Assembly: GCA_018433865.1 (NCBI GenBank)
Contig: JAHDQJ010000028.1
Coordinates: forward strand, 1-42,480
Reading direction: 5' to 3'
Length of the DNA stretch: 42,480 nucleotides
From: Spirochaetales bacterium
GTDB taxonomy: Bacteria > Spirochaetota > Spirochaetia > Sphaerochaetales > Sphaerochaetaceae
The position numbers and the translations under genes are program-made. Positions 35,328 to 42,480 of the stretch are shown here, in pieces. Position 1 is the first letter of the stretch. Every line of letters begins with the position of its first letter. The notes under the pieces were generated by a model, which worked only from the letters and a program-made list of their open reading frames with translations, did not search any database and was not told the DNA's origin.

Positions 35328-36530
35328 ATGGGAAAGATCAATGACATGCGCGCCCAGCGCGCGAAGACCTGGGAACAGGCGAAGGCATTCCTCGACTCCA
35401 GGCGCAACGACAAGGGCATCCTGAGCGCCGAGGATACCACCACCTACGAACGTATGGAAGCCGAGATCGTGGATCTGGGCCACGAGATCGAACGGCAGGA
35501 ACGCATCGAGGCGTTCGAGCGTGAGCTGAACGCACACGTGGGATCTCCCATCACCAGCCGACCCGATGGAGCACAGAAGACTGAGAAGAAAGCAGGACGC
35601 GCCTCGGACGAGTACCGTAAGGCATTCTGGAACCACCTCAGGCGCCGCGAGAACGCACCAGAACTGCGTAACGCATTGCAGGTTGGCACCGACACCGAAG
35701 GCGGCTACCTGGTGCCCGACGAATTCGAACACACCCTCGTGACAGCGTTGGAGGAGGAGAACCTGTTCCGCTCAATTGCCAGGATCATCCAGACTGCCAG
35801 CGGAGACCGAAAGATTCCCATTTCCGCATCCAAGGGCGAGGCGGCATGGATCGACGAGGAGGGAACCTATCCGGAGAGCGACGACAGCTTCGGGCAGGTG
35901 ACCATCAGCGCCTACAAGCTGGGTACGATCATCAAGGTATCCGAGGAGCTGATCAACGACAGCGTGTTCGACATCGAGTCCTACATCGCCACCGAGTTCG
36001 CCCGCCGCATCGGAGCCAAGGAAGAGGCAGCGTTCTTTACCGGGGACGGATCGGGCAAGCCGCTGGGTATCCTCGCGGCCACCGGGGGTGCACAGATCGG
36101 CGTCAACGCGGCATCCGCGACCGCCCTGAATGCCGACGAAGTCATCGACCTGTACTATGCGCTTCGCTCTCCGTACCGCAAGAACGCGGTGTGGGTGACC
36201 AATGATGCCACCGTCAAGGCACTTCGCAAGCTCAAGGACGGCAACGGGCAGTACATCTGGCAGCCTTCGCTGACTGCAAACACCCCTGATACCATCCTCA
36301 GCCGGCCTGTGAAGACCTCGGCCTACATGCCCGAAATCGCAAGCGGGGCCAAGACGCTGGCCTTCGGGGACTTCTCGTACTACTGGATCGCCGACCGCCA
36401 GGGACGCACCTTCAAGCGCCTGGGCGAACTGTTCGCCCCGACCGGGCAGGTGGGGTTCCTCGGGTCCCAGCGTGTGGATGGGCGACTGATCCTCGGTGAG
36501 GCCGTCAAGGTCCTCCAGCAGAAGGCCTAA
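35328..36530 (+). CDS. HK97-fold major capsid protein
   Basis: Residues ~1-100 are a charged coiled-coil delta domain (MRAQRAKTWEQAKAFLDS, ERQERIEAFERELNAH), to be cleaved by the upstream protease. The capsid fold starts near ~118 (LRNALQVGTDTEGGYLVPDEF). It includes the E-loop region (SKGEAAWIDEEGTYPESD), the spine helix (SVFDIESYIATEFARRIGAKEEAAFFTG) and ends LGEAVKVLQQKA. Length 400 is typical. It forms the T=7-like icosahedral head (family knowledge). Confidence 0.93.
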   Translation: MGKINDMRAQRAKTWEQAKAFLDSRRNDKGILSAEDTTTYERMEAEIVDLGHEIERQERIEAFERELNAHVGSPITSRPDGAQKTEKKAGRASDEYRKAFWNHLRRRENAPELRNALQVGTDTEGGYLVPDEFEHTLVTALEEENLFRSIARIIQTASGDRKIPISASKGEAAWIDEEGTYPESDDSFGQVTISAYKLGTIIKVSEELINDSVFDIESYIATEFARRIGAKEEAAFFTGDGSGKPLGILAATGGAQIGVNAASATALNADEVIDLYYALRSPYRKNAVWVTNDATVKALRKLKDGNGQYIWQPSLTANTPDTILSRPVKTSAYMPEIASGAKTLAFGDFSYYWIADRQGRTFKRLGELFAPTGQVGFLGSQRVDGRLILGEAVKVLQQKA

Positions 36531-36542
36531 GGGAGGCAATTG

Positions 36543-36791
36543 ATGTCATATAACACCAAGAACTACCGCGAGCAAGGCGGTGAGAAAACTGTCATCGGCG
36601 GCGAGGTGATCCTCGCCGCCACCTCGAAGGTAACCATCGACCCTGCAGCGGTCATCGAAGGGCTTCCCGGTGGGAGCTTCACACCCGCGGCAAGCCAGGC
36701 GGACAGCACGGCGACCACCATTGAAGATCTGGTGGTGGATTTCAACGCGCTGTTGGCGAAACTCAGGAGCGCCGGCCTGATGGCCAACTGA
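36543..36791 (+). CDS. Head fiber-like protein
   Basis: YNTKNYREQGGEKTVIGGEVILAATSKVTIDP matches the N-terminal segment of phage head fiber proteins (the YREQGGEKxVIGGEL pattern), which attach to the capsid surface. The 82-residue protein here lacks the long receptor-like shaft and probably is a minor decoration protein. GGGAGG precedes ATG 36543. A GC-rich hairpin without T-tract (36820-36847) follows before the connector gene. Confidence 0.7.
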   Translation: MSYNTKNYREQGGEKTVIGGEVILAATSKVTIDPAAVIEGLPGGSFTPAASQADSTATTIEDLVVDFNALLAKLRSAGLMAN

Positions 36792-36819
36792 TTGTAAACA
36801 AAGTCTACTGATTTTATGG

Positions 36820-36847
36820 GGGCATCCCGGCGGGAGCCGGGGTGTCC
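36820..36847 (+). terminator. GC-rich hairpin between head fiber and connector genes
   Basis: GGGCATCCCGGC and GCCGGGGTGTCC pair with G-T wobbles around GGGA. There is no clear T-tract, so it may reduce rather than end transcription, or stabilise the capsid mRNA 3' end. Confidence 0.4.
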
Positions 36848-36872
36848 GTCATTTCGATGAAGGAGGAGGCGC

Positions 36873-37418
36873 ATGATCGCAAGCATCGCCATGTTCAACA
36901 CCTACAGCGGCAACTATGAGGACTCAAGCGAGGCCGTGCTGCTCAAGACAGCCTTCCTCTGTACTGCCGAGGATATCGTGACCTCGTATCTGGGCTTCGA
37001 TCCGATCTCGAAGGAATACACCGACGTGGCCGCCTCCGGCACGGGCTCCAGACGCTTGTACCTGCCGGTGCGCAACATCACCTCAGTCGGATCCCTCACC
37101 GTGGGAACAGTCGAAGTGGATCCTTCTGTGGTGAAAGCCTACGACGATTACATCAGCTTCATCGACCATGCCACAAAGTTCCCCATTGGTGAGGACAATA
37201 TCTTGGTGAGCTACACAGCGGGATGGGAAGTCGAGCAGATGCCTTCGGTGATCGTCGTCTCGATCCTCCGCATCGCCACGCTCATGCTCAGCGAGACCGG
37301 GGGGAACATCGGCCTGACGGGCAAGAGCTTCGCAGACAACAGCCGCACGTTCGTCAACTACAGCAACTACCGCAAGTACCTCCAGCCATTGGACGGTATG
37401 CGCATCCTGGGGTTCTGA
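36873..37418 (+). CDS. Head-tail connector (gp6-like)
   Basis: An AAGGAGGAGG site precedes the ATG. The 181-residue protein has a helical N-terminus (LLKTAFLCTAEDIVTSYLGFDP), a strand insert with LPVRNITSVGSLTVG, DNILVSYTAGWEVEQMPSVI, then a helical bundle (VVSILRIATLMLSETGGNIGLTGKSF). This pattern fits the HK97 gp6/SPP1 gp15 connector fold, where AGW and the following helix are typical. It would extend the portal channel. The stop is one base before the next ATG. Confidence 0.8.
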   Translation: MIASIAMFNTYSGNYEDSSEAVLLKTAFLCTAEDIVTSYLGFDPISKEYTDVAASGTGSRRLYLPVRNITSVGSLTVGTVEVDPSVVKAYDDYISFIDHATKFPIGEDNILVSYTAGWEVEQMPSVIVVSILRIATLMLSETGGNIGLTGKSFADNSRTFVNYSNYRKYLQPLDGMRILGF

Positions 37419-37419
37419 C

Positions 37420-37938
37420 ATGACCAGCAGACGGAAACGATACAGCACCGAAAGCGTATCGGTGGAGACCGACCTCGCCGAAGCGTTAGGGTACCTCGAA
37501 TCCCTCGGGGTAAATCGGCACAAGGCGATGCGACGCATCCTGGGCGGTATCGGAACCGCAGCAAGGACCCAGGTGCGCAAGGCCTACAAGTCCCACGGCC
37601 TGGCCAAAGGCACCGGAGCGCTCTACAAGAGCATCAGCCGCCGCGTGATCCGTAGCGGCAAGGCCGTCATCGTCGAGGCCAAGGCCTCATCGGACAAGAC
37701 CAAGGTGTTCTACGGCTACGCGCTGGCCAAGGGAGCCCGCATCACCGCCAAGGACGGGGGGTATCTGACCTTCCAAAAGGACGGCAAGTGGGTGCGCGTC
37801 CATTCGGTGAAGCTTCCCGAGCGCGACTTCGTGGCCGCCCCGGTGAAGAAATACCTGAGCACCACGGCCTTCAAGACGAAACTGGATCAGCTGGTCCAAA
37901 GGGAGGTGGCGCGCATCGAGAAGGAGAACAAACGATGA
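37420..37938 (+). CDS. HK97 gp10-like tail completion protein
   Basis: The 172-residue product has the HK97_gp10/tail-terminator region signature. GGIGTAARTQVRKAYKSHGL, TGALYKSISRRVIRSGKAVIVEA, FYGYALAKGARI (the usual YA.ALEFGT position) and RDFVAAPVKKYLST match that layout. It likely closes the head-tail joint. It is very basic. It follows the connector without a gap and overlaps the next gene by 4 bases. Confidence 0.75.
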   Translation: MTSRRKRYSTESVSVETDLAEALGYLESLGVNRHKAMRRILGGIGTAARTQVRKAYKSHGLAKGTGALYKSISRRVIRSGKAVIVEAKASSDKTKVFYGYALAKGARITAKDGGYLTFQKDGKWVRVHSVKLPERDFVAAPVKKYLSTTAFKTKLDQLVQREVARIEKENKR

Positions 37939-38393
37939 AAACCGAGATGCAGGTACTCGAAAGGCTCAAGGCGGTGATCGCAACCTCGCTGACCACGCTG
38001 GTGGAAGCTGGGGCGGGAATCACGGCGGAGCAGTTCGACGAGAAAAATGTCGAGATCGAGTTCCCCGATGTGGACAGCATGCGGCGTCCCACGATGCTCT
38101 ACATCCAACCCGATTATGAAAACCTCGAGCCGCTGGGGATGCAAAGCGACCTGGCCACCATGCGCGCTACCGTATTCATCCTCTGCAAGGGGGCAGCCAA
38201 CGCGATTCTGGTCAGGCGTGTATTCGCACTGTATGGCGCCCTGTACCTGTTGGTCCGCGGCGATCCCACCCTAGGCGGCTTCATCGAAGACTCGCGCATC
38301 ACGGACATGGACTACTACCCCGCCGTCACCGCTAGCGCGACCATCACGGCCATCGAGGCGAGCATGGATCTGCAGTGGTCCAAGGAATTTTAG
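37935..38393 (+). CDS. Tail terminator/joining protein
   Basis: ATG 37935 overlaps the previous stop. The 152 residues (VLERLKAVIATSLTTLVEAG, VEIEFPDVDSMRRPTMLYIQPDYE, RATVFILCKGA, DYYPAVTASATITAIEASMDL) show a mixed alpha/beta layout like lambda gpU/SPP1 gp17 tail terminators. I base the call on position (between gp10-like and tail tube genes) and size more than on motifs. Confidence 0.6.
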   Translation: MKTEMQVLERLKAVIATSLTTLVEAGAGITAEQFDEKNVEIEFPDVDSMRRPTMLYIQPDYENLEPLGMQSDLATMRATVFILCKGAANAILVRRVFALYGALYLLVRGDPTLGGFIEDSRITDMDYYPAVTASATITAIEASMDLQWSKEF

Positions 38394-38417
38394 ACACCAA
38401 CAAGAGAGGTAACGCTT

Positions 38418-39377
38418 ATGGCATTTTACACAGGAACGGGATCGCGGCTGCAGGCGGGCAAGGAGGCCTCCTTCGCCCAGGCCGCCAGTCCCACGACTCT
38501 GGTCGACCTGACCAGCGAGAGCATCAAGGTGGCCGTGGAGAAGGGCGACGAGGGATCGCTGCTGGGAAGCAAGACCGCTACGAACCGGGATCTTCTGGCG
38601 GTGACGGTGGAGGGCTCGGTGAGCTTCATCCTCCGACCCGAATCGGCCGGCCTCATCCTGCACGCCGCCCTGGGGGGAGAGGACACCTGCAACCAGGTGG
38701 GGGAATCGGATTCGTATGAGCACACCATCACCTTGTGCGATGTGAACGAGGCCCTTCCCAGCCTCACCCTCGCCATCGACCGCAAGGCGGCGATCAAGCG
38801 CTACGCCGGGTGCACCATCAGCGCACTCAGCCTTGATTGCGCGGCGGGCGATTATGTGAAGGGGAGCATCGATCTCAAGGGGACCACCGAAGAGAGCGGG
38901 ACCATTGATGAGGCATTGAAGAGCTTCTCCATCCCCTCGTACCGGTGCACCAATGCGACCTTCACCGTAAACGGAAGCTCGTACGACATCACCAGCGCAT
39001 CGCTGAAGATCGACAACGCGCTCGAAAGCTCCCCACGCACCTATGCCTCAGGCCTGTATGCAGGCAGGCCCCAGCATGGAAAGAGAGCTGTGACCATCAA
39101 CTTCGAGATCCCCTACAGCGCCGAGATTGAAACGCTCAAGAGCTCGTATCTGACCAGCGAGGAGAACGCTTCTGTAGAGCTGACCTTCTCATCCCCTGCC
39201 GCAGGGCACAGCATTACCATCACCCTCTCGCATGTGGCGATCGGCGAGGTGGATGCGAATGTCGGGGGGACGGGCATACTCAGCTCGACCGTCGCGGGCG
39301 AGGCGCTCAGCGTGGGCACCGAAGAGCCCATCACCATCGTGATCACCGACAAGATATCGACACCCTACGGAGGATAA
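38418..39377 (+). CDS. Major tail tube protein
   Basis: A 319-residue protein opening MAFYTGTGSRLQAGKEASFAQ with alternating strand segments (LLAVTVEGSVSFILRPES, GSIDLKGTTEESG, SASLKIDNALESSPRTYASG). The pattern is typical of siphovirus tail tube proteins. It forms the stacked rings of the tail. RBS GAGAGG precedes. It is followed directly by the chaperone pair, the conserved order in long-tailed phages. Confidence 0.85.
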   Translation: MAFYTGTGSRLQAGKEASFAQAASPTTLVDLTSESIKVAVEKGDEGSLLGSKTATNRDLLAVTVEGSVSFILRPESAGLILHAALGGEDTCNQVGESDSYEHTITLCDVNEALPSLTLAIDRKAAIKRYAGCTISALSLDCAAGDYVKGSIDLKGTTEESGTIDEALKSFSIPSYRCTNATFTVNGSSYDITSASLKIDNALESSPRTYASGLYAGRPQHGKRAVTINFEIPYSAEIETLKSSYLTSEENASVELTFSSPAAGHSITITLSHVAIGEVDANVGGTGILSSTVAGEALSVGTEEPITIVITDKISTPYGG

Positions 39378-39382
39378 GAAAG

Positions 39383-39832
39383 ATGTTCATCAAGACAAGA
39401 CATTATGACGCTTGCATACAGAAGGTACGCATCGAGGTTGGGACGCTCGTGGGGCTGGAGGCGGACGACGAGGCATACATCGTGCTCAAGGAGCTGCCCA
39501 CCTTGGAGATGCTCAAGTTGAAGGAAGCCTCCGAGCAGGGTGAGAATGAGACGCTCACCCTGCTTCGCGACCTGCTTCCCTCGATCCTGGTTGATCACAA
39601 CTTCTATGAGGATGCGGATGCCAAGCGCAAGATGGACAACCGCGAAGTTGCCTCTTTGGTGTTCGAGTCGCTGGATCTGACGGTGAAGGTCGTCAACGAA
39701 TACACCCATGCCGCTTTTTTTTCCCGCACGGACGCGAGCGGCGGCAGATCGCGTCCCTCTGCGCAGAGGTCTTCAACGGAAGAAGAAGCGCTGAGCTCTA
39801 CAGCGAGTACGGCCACTGGCTCTTCTACATAA
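39383..39832 (+). CDS. Tail assembly chaperone, frame-0 product (gpG-like)
   Basis: The 149-residue frame-0 product (VGTLVGLEADDEAYIVLKELPTLEMLKLKEAS, then NREVASLVFESLDLTVKVVNEYTHAAFF) has an all-helical chaperone layout. The last ~40 residues after the T-run are low-complexity Ser/Thr/Arg sequence with no fold, as expected when the biologically important continuation is in another frame. It coats the tape measure during tail assembly. A T-run at 39715-39722 is the slippery site for the longer product. Confidence 0.85.
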   Translation: MFIKTRHYDACIQKVRIEVGTLVGLEADDEAYIVLKELPTLEMLKLKEASEQGENETLTLLRDLLPSILVDHNFYEDADAKRKMDNREVASLVFESLDLTVKVVNEYTHAAFFSRTDASGGRSRPSAQRSSTEEEALSSTASTATGSST

Positions 39833-40005
39833 CCGATATCTATCTGCCCTGCTGCGATTCTGAGAGCGGGGACTTCAGGCACTTGCCGTTCGCTGGTTCT
39901 CTCATGGACCAGCCGTACATGAGCATGCAGATCCTCAAGCTGATCCAGCTCAACTACCGGCGCCATCTGCATGACCAGGCGAAAAAACTGACACAGAAAC
40001 ACTAA
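39383..40005 (+). CDS. Tail assembly chaperone, -1 frameshift fusion (gpGT-like)
   Basis: At T-TTT-TTT (39715-39721) a -1 slip moves ribosomes into a frame that reads FPHGRERRQIASLCAEVFNG, then YSEYGHWLFYITDIYLPCC and MDQPYMSMQILKLIQLNYRRHL, stopping at TAA 40003-40005. That sequence has the composition of a real protein and has no start codon near its beginning. The arrangement (tube gene, chaperone with slippery run, extension, tape measure) is the lambda G/GT pattern. Fusion length ~207 residues. The frameshift efficiency is unknown. Confidence 0.82.
39715..39722 (+). promoter_or_regulatory. Slippery T8 run for programmed -1 frameshift
   Basis: Frame 0 reads GCT TTT TTT TCC. After slipping by -1 the next codon is TTC (39721-39723). 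The heptamer T TTT TTT allows perfect re-pairing of both tRNAs. Downstream GC-rich sequence could form a stimulatory structure. Confidence 0.8.
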
Positions 40006-40011
40006 TCACAG

Positions 40012-40033
40012 GGCGTCCATGGGACGCCTTTTT
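40012..40033 (+). terminator. Hairpin with T-tract before tape measure gene
   Basis: GGCGTCC (40012-40018) pairs with GGACGCC (40022-40028) around ATG, followed by TTTTT. It may partly terminate so that tape measure mRNA is less abundant than chaperone mRNA. Confidence 0.7.
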
Positions 40034-40056
40034 CATTGCATAAGGGGAACACGAGT

Positions 40057-42375
40057 ATGGCAGCACAAGCGAAAGTCATCATCAAAGGCCAGAACGACAT
40101 CGGTGGAGCGGTCAAGGCTGCGGCAGCCGACTTGGGAAGCCTCAAGGGTGCTGCAAACAAACTGGGTGGAGTGCTTAAAGGCGCCTTCGCCGCCACCGCG
40201 ATCATCGCCTCGGTGAAGGCTTTGGGCAATGCAGTATCGGCAACATTCTCCGAGTTCTCCGCAGCCGAACGATCCTACAAGCAACTCGCACTTGCTCTGG
40301 GCGACAGCACCTCGTATGAGAAGGTCACCGCCGTGGTCGAGCGCCTCAGCAGCCAGACCCTCTCTGGCAAGGGGGATATCGAAGCGATGGTCGCCCAGTT
40401 GGCCGCGCTGGGAAAGAGTGCCGACGAGATCGAAAGCATCTCCGAGGCGGCGGTGTACCTGTCCAACGTGACCGGCAAGGACCTCAACGGCTCGATGATG
40501 AACCTCCTGGATTCGTACACCGGAGCTACCGGAGAGCTGAGGAAACTTGGCATCGAGCTGGATGGCCTCACCAAGGATGAGCTCGCACACGGAGCGGCGG
40601 TCGACAAGGTGATCGACAAGCTCGGAGAGTACTCGGCGATGATGGCCGATGGGGATACCGCCCAACACCTGACGAACATGAAGAATACCTGGGGAGACAT
40701 TCGCCAGCAGGTGGGCGGTATCATCGATTACAACTTCGGTCCGTGGTTGGGCAACCTCGATGTAGCCTTCAGCGGCATCAAAACCAACCTCACCAATATC
40801 ATCAACTATGTAGGGGCGGTGATGAAGAACCTGCCCTCTGCCTTCAAGCTAACGCTGTCCACAGTGTGGGAGTTGCTCAAGCGCACCTTCGAATGGGATT
40901 CGCTCAAGCTGATCATCACCACTACAGCCCAGAATATCGGCATCGTCATCAGCGCCATGCTCAAGGCGGTGTTCGGAAGTATCCCCAAGCTGCTGGGCAA
41001 TGCAGTGGTCGGCATCATCAGCTGGATCACCTACATCGCACTGAACATCGAAAGTGCGATTCTTGGTGCGTTCCAGAATGCGATCAACAAGGCGGGAGAC
41101 AAGATCCAGGGCACCTGGGTGGGGAAGCTCTTCGACTTGGGCGACAAGCTGGCCAACCTTGATATGGGGGCAGAGGCGAGCAAGGACGAGGCGACCTTCT
41201 ACAAGCAGCAAGCCGACCGGAGCTTCGAGAACCTGGGACCGCTGTTGCGCGATGCGGTGATTGATGCAATCGATACCGCCCAAACGGTCGTGCTCAATAG
41301 TGCCGACATGGTCTCTTCCCTGTACGGCGATATTGGTTTTGATTTCAAGACTGCACTCGATGAGATTGTCGCACCTGACCTTGAGGCAATCGCCCAGAAG
41401 GCTGATGCAGCCAACCAGACCAAGCTGCTTTCCCAGATCGCCTCCAGTGGCGAGGGTACGGCAGCCTCCACAGCCGAGACAGCCGAAAACACGAACCAGA
41501 CCGACACCCGCATGGGCTCCCAGATCGCAACGATGCTCAGTGAAGGATTGACGAGTGTGTTCACCGGTCTGTTCGGGGACGTCACCGGGGGCCTGATGGG
41601 CATGGTGGCTACCGAGATGCTGGGAGGGGTGACTGCGATCATCTCAACGCTGCAGCCGATCATCGACCTCATCTTCAACACCCTCTCTCCCCTGGGCATC
41701 CTGCTCACCATCCTCCAGGGGTTCGTGTCGGTGATGGAGCCGGCCCTCGGCGCGGTGTTCCAGCCGCTGGTGGACGTGTTCACCTGGATCGGGACCACCT
41801 TGGCGACCCTGTTCCTGCCGGTGTTGGATGTGCTGGCCACCGCATTCGCCCTGGTAGGCAACATCCTCATGGCGGTCCTCTCTCCCGTGCTGCAAAGCCT
41901 CGCCCCGGTCTTCCAGGTGATAAGCGGCATCATGACGGCCTTCTCCCCGATCCTCCTGTTGGTGGCCAAGGCATTCACGATCCTCATGAGCCCGCTCGAG
42001 TATGTCGCGGACCTGTTGTCGTGGCTGGGCAGCTGGGTGCAGTACCTCGGGTCCGTGATCGCCACCGCGGCCTACAACCTGGTGCACCCGTTCAGGCAAA
42101 AGAGCTACGCAGCCAGCCCGGGTGGGTTCTCCAGCGATGCCTTCAGCGGCCTCGCCGACCGCCTGGCGAACATCGATGCGATTGCCAGCCAAGGCTCGGT
42201 GGCAACCGACGCGGTCTCCACCACCACGGCTGTGGGAAACGCAAGCTACCAGGGAGCGACGCAAGTGACCATCAACATCTTCCAGCAGGCCCCGGTGGTC
42301 GGAAGCGACGGCATGCGAGCCTTCGCCCGGATGATCCGCGGCGAGTTCGAGCGGCTGGACTATTATTCTGTGTGA
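40057..42375 (+). CDS. Tail tape measure protein
   Basis: The start ATG 40057 is chosen since the N-terminus AQAKVIIKGQNDIGGAVKAAAADL is the usual opening. ERSYKQLALALGDSTSYEKVTAVVERLS, SISEAAVYLSNVTGKDLNGSM and LLDSYTGATGELRKLGIEL are the TMP core. Hydrophobic segments (~200-340, ~500-640) follow, then coiled regions and a C-terminal tail ending FERLDYYSV. The 772-residue length sets tail length (roughly 0.15 nm per residue in well-studied phages, so about 115 nm). It is also thought to help DNA cross the envelope. Confidence 0.9.
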   Translation: MAAQAKVIIKGQNDIGGAVKAAAADLGSLKGAANKLGGVLKGAFAATAIIASVKALGNAVSATFSEFSAAERSYKQLALALGDSTSYEKVTAVVERLSSQTLSGKGDIEAMVAQLAALGKSADEIESISEAAVYLSNVTGKDLNGSMMNLLDSYTGATGELRKLGIELDGLTKDELAHGAAVDKVIDKLGEYSAMMADGDTAQHLTNMKNTWGDIRQQVGGIIDYNFGPWLGNLDVAFSGIKTNLTNIINYVGAVMKNLPSAFKLTLSTVWELLKRTFEWDSLKLIITTTAQNIGIVISAMLKAVFGSIPKLLGNAVVGIISWITYIALNIESAILGAFQNAINKAGDKIQGTWVGKLFDLGDKLANLDMGAEASKDEATFYKQQADRSFENLGPLLRDAVIDAIDTAQTVVLNSADMVSSLYGDIGFDFKTALDEIVAPDLEAIAQKADAANQTKLLSQIASSGEGTAASTAETAENTNQTDTRMGSQIATMLSEGLTSVFTGLFGDVTGGLMGMVATEMLGGVTAIISTLQPIIDLIFNTLSPLGILLTILQGFVSVMEPALGAVFQPLVDVFTWIGTTLATLFLPVLDVLATAFALVGNILMAVLSPVLQSLAPVFQVISGIMTAFSPILLLVAKAFTILMSPLEYVADLLSWLGSWVQYLGSVIATAAYNLVHPFRQKSYAASPGGFSSDAFSGLADRLANIDAIASQGSVATDAVSTTTAVGNASYQGATQVTINIFQQAPVVGSDGMRAFARMIRGEFERLDYYSV

Positions 42376-42480
42376 AATGTTATGCAAAGTTTTACGCTCT
42401 ATTTTCTTGCTATTCCTAGAGTTTCAATTGTGGTTCTTCGCATAGTCTCCGATGATGGTGGTACGGGAGCTACTCTCGAA
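42376..42480 (+). other. Right edge: possible start of the next tail gene
   Basis: A frame starting at ATG 42382 (MQSFTLYFLAIPRVSIVVL...) stays open to the edge (33 codons), where a distal tail protein gene would be expected. There is no ribosome-binding site, and composition turns AT-rich compared with the tape measure gene. I cannot confirm it as a gene. Confidence 0.25.

Noticed and set aside
1-42480. CRISPR arrays, tRNA and rRNA genes
   Set aside because: No regularly spaced repeats, no tRNA T-loop and acceptor pairing, and no rRNA-like blocks were seen on either strand by eye.

Overview
The window is a chromosomal fragment followed by most of the left two thirds of a siphovirus-type prophage. 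It opens with a truncated radC gene, then a visibly AT-rich stretch (about 680-7,800) carrying defence cargo, then a GC-rich phage genome from about 7,800 to the right edge. The host is probably a diderm bacterium. An overlapping inner-membrane/lipoprotein spanin pair only makes sense with an outer membrane, and the BspA/TpLRR-type leucine-rich-repeat surface protein is typical of treponemes, Sphaerochaeta-like spirochaetes and some gut anaerobes. A spirochaete is my best guess, held loosely. The phage gene order itself matches a lineage best known from anaerobic Firmicutes prophages. No integrase, endolysin, tRNA, rRNA or CRISPR array is visible.

Layout: (1) 175-675, truncated RadC. (2) 1,088-2,336, a YbjQ-like protein with a zinc finger plus a YjzC-like mini-protein. 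(3) 2,364-7,309 on the minus strand, a GIY-YIG/DUF4357 protein, a fused nuclease-methyltransferase, a second DNA methyltransferase and a controller-type HTH protein with its own palindromic operator. (4) 7,822-10,300, the immunity region: two XRE proteins, a zinc-ribbon-decorated ImmA-like protease, divergent promoters and GTTGAC half-sites. (5) 10,454-22,363, the early region: a sigma-like regulator, Rrp5-like, DUF2800 and DUF2815 proteins, family A DNA polymerase, deoxyribosyltransferase-like protein, antirepressor, primase-helicase, VRR-NUC nuclease, SNF2 helicase and DUF1492 regulator. (6) 22,364-25,150, a long non-coding stretch and an LRR gene with its own promoter and terminator, the gene lying between ~95-bp direct repeats. 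(7) 25,153-42,375, the late region: HNH, TerS, MetK with a ParB-methyltransferase, holin-like proteins and spanins, DUF4314, amidoligase with cyclotransferase, TerL, portal, ClpP-like protease, HK97 capsid, connector and tail genes, a -1 frameshifted tail chaperone pair, and the tape measure.

The most striking structure is inside the DNA polymerase. An in-frame 309-residue intein interrupts polymerase motif B. A complete HNH homing-endonuclease sequence sits exactly where an intein endonuclease domain belongs, but in the +1 reading frame. The polymerase/intein frame stays free of stops right through it. One DNA segment therefore appears to encode two proteins at once: the intein linker in frame 0 and a nuclease in frame +1, with the nuclease frame running on through the intein C-terminus and into the polymerase motif B codons. 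This is my candidate for a new kind of homing element.
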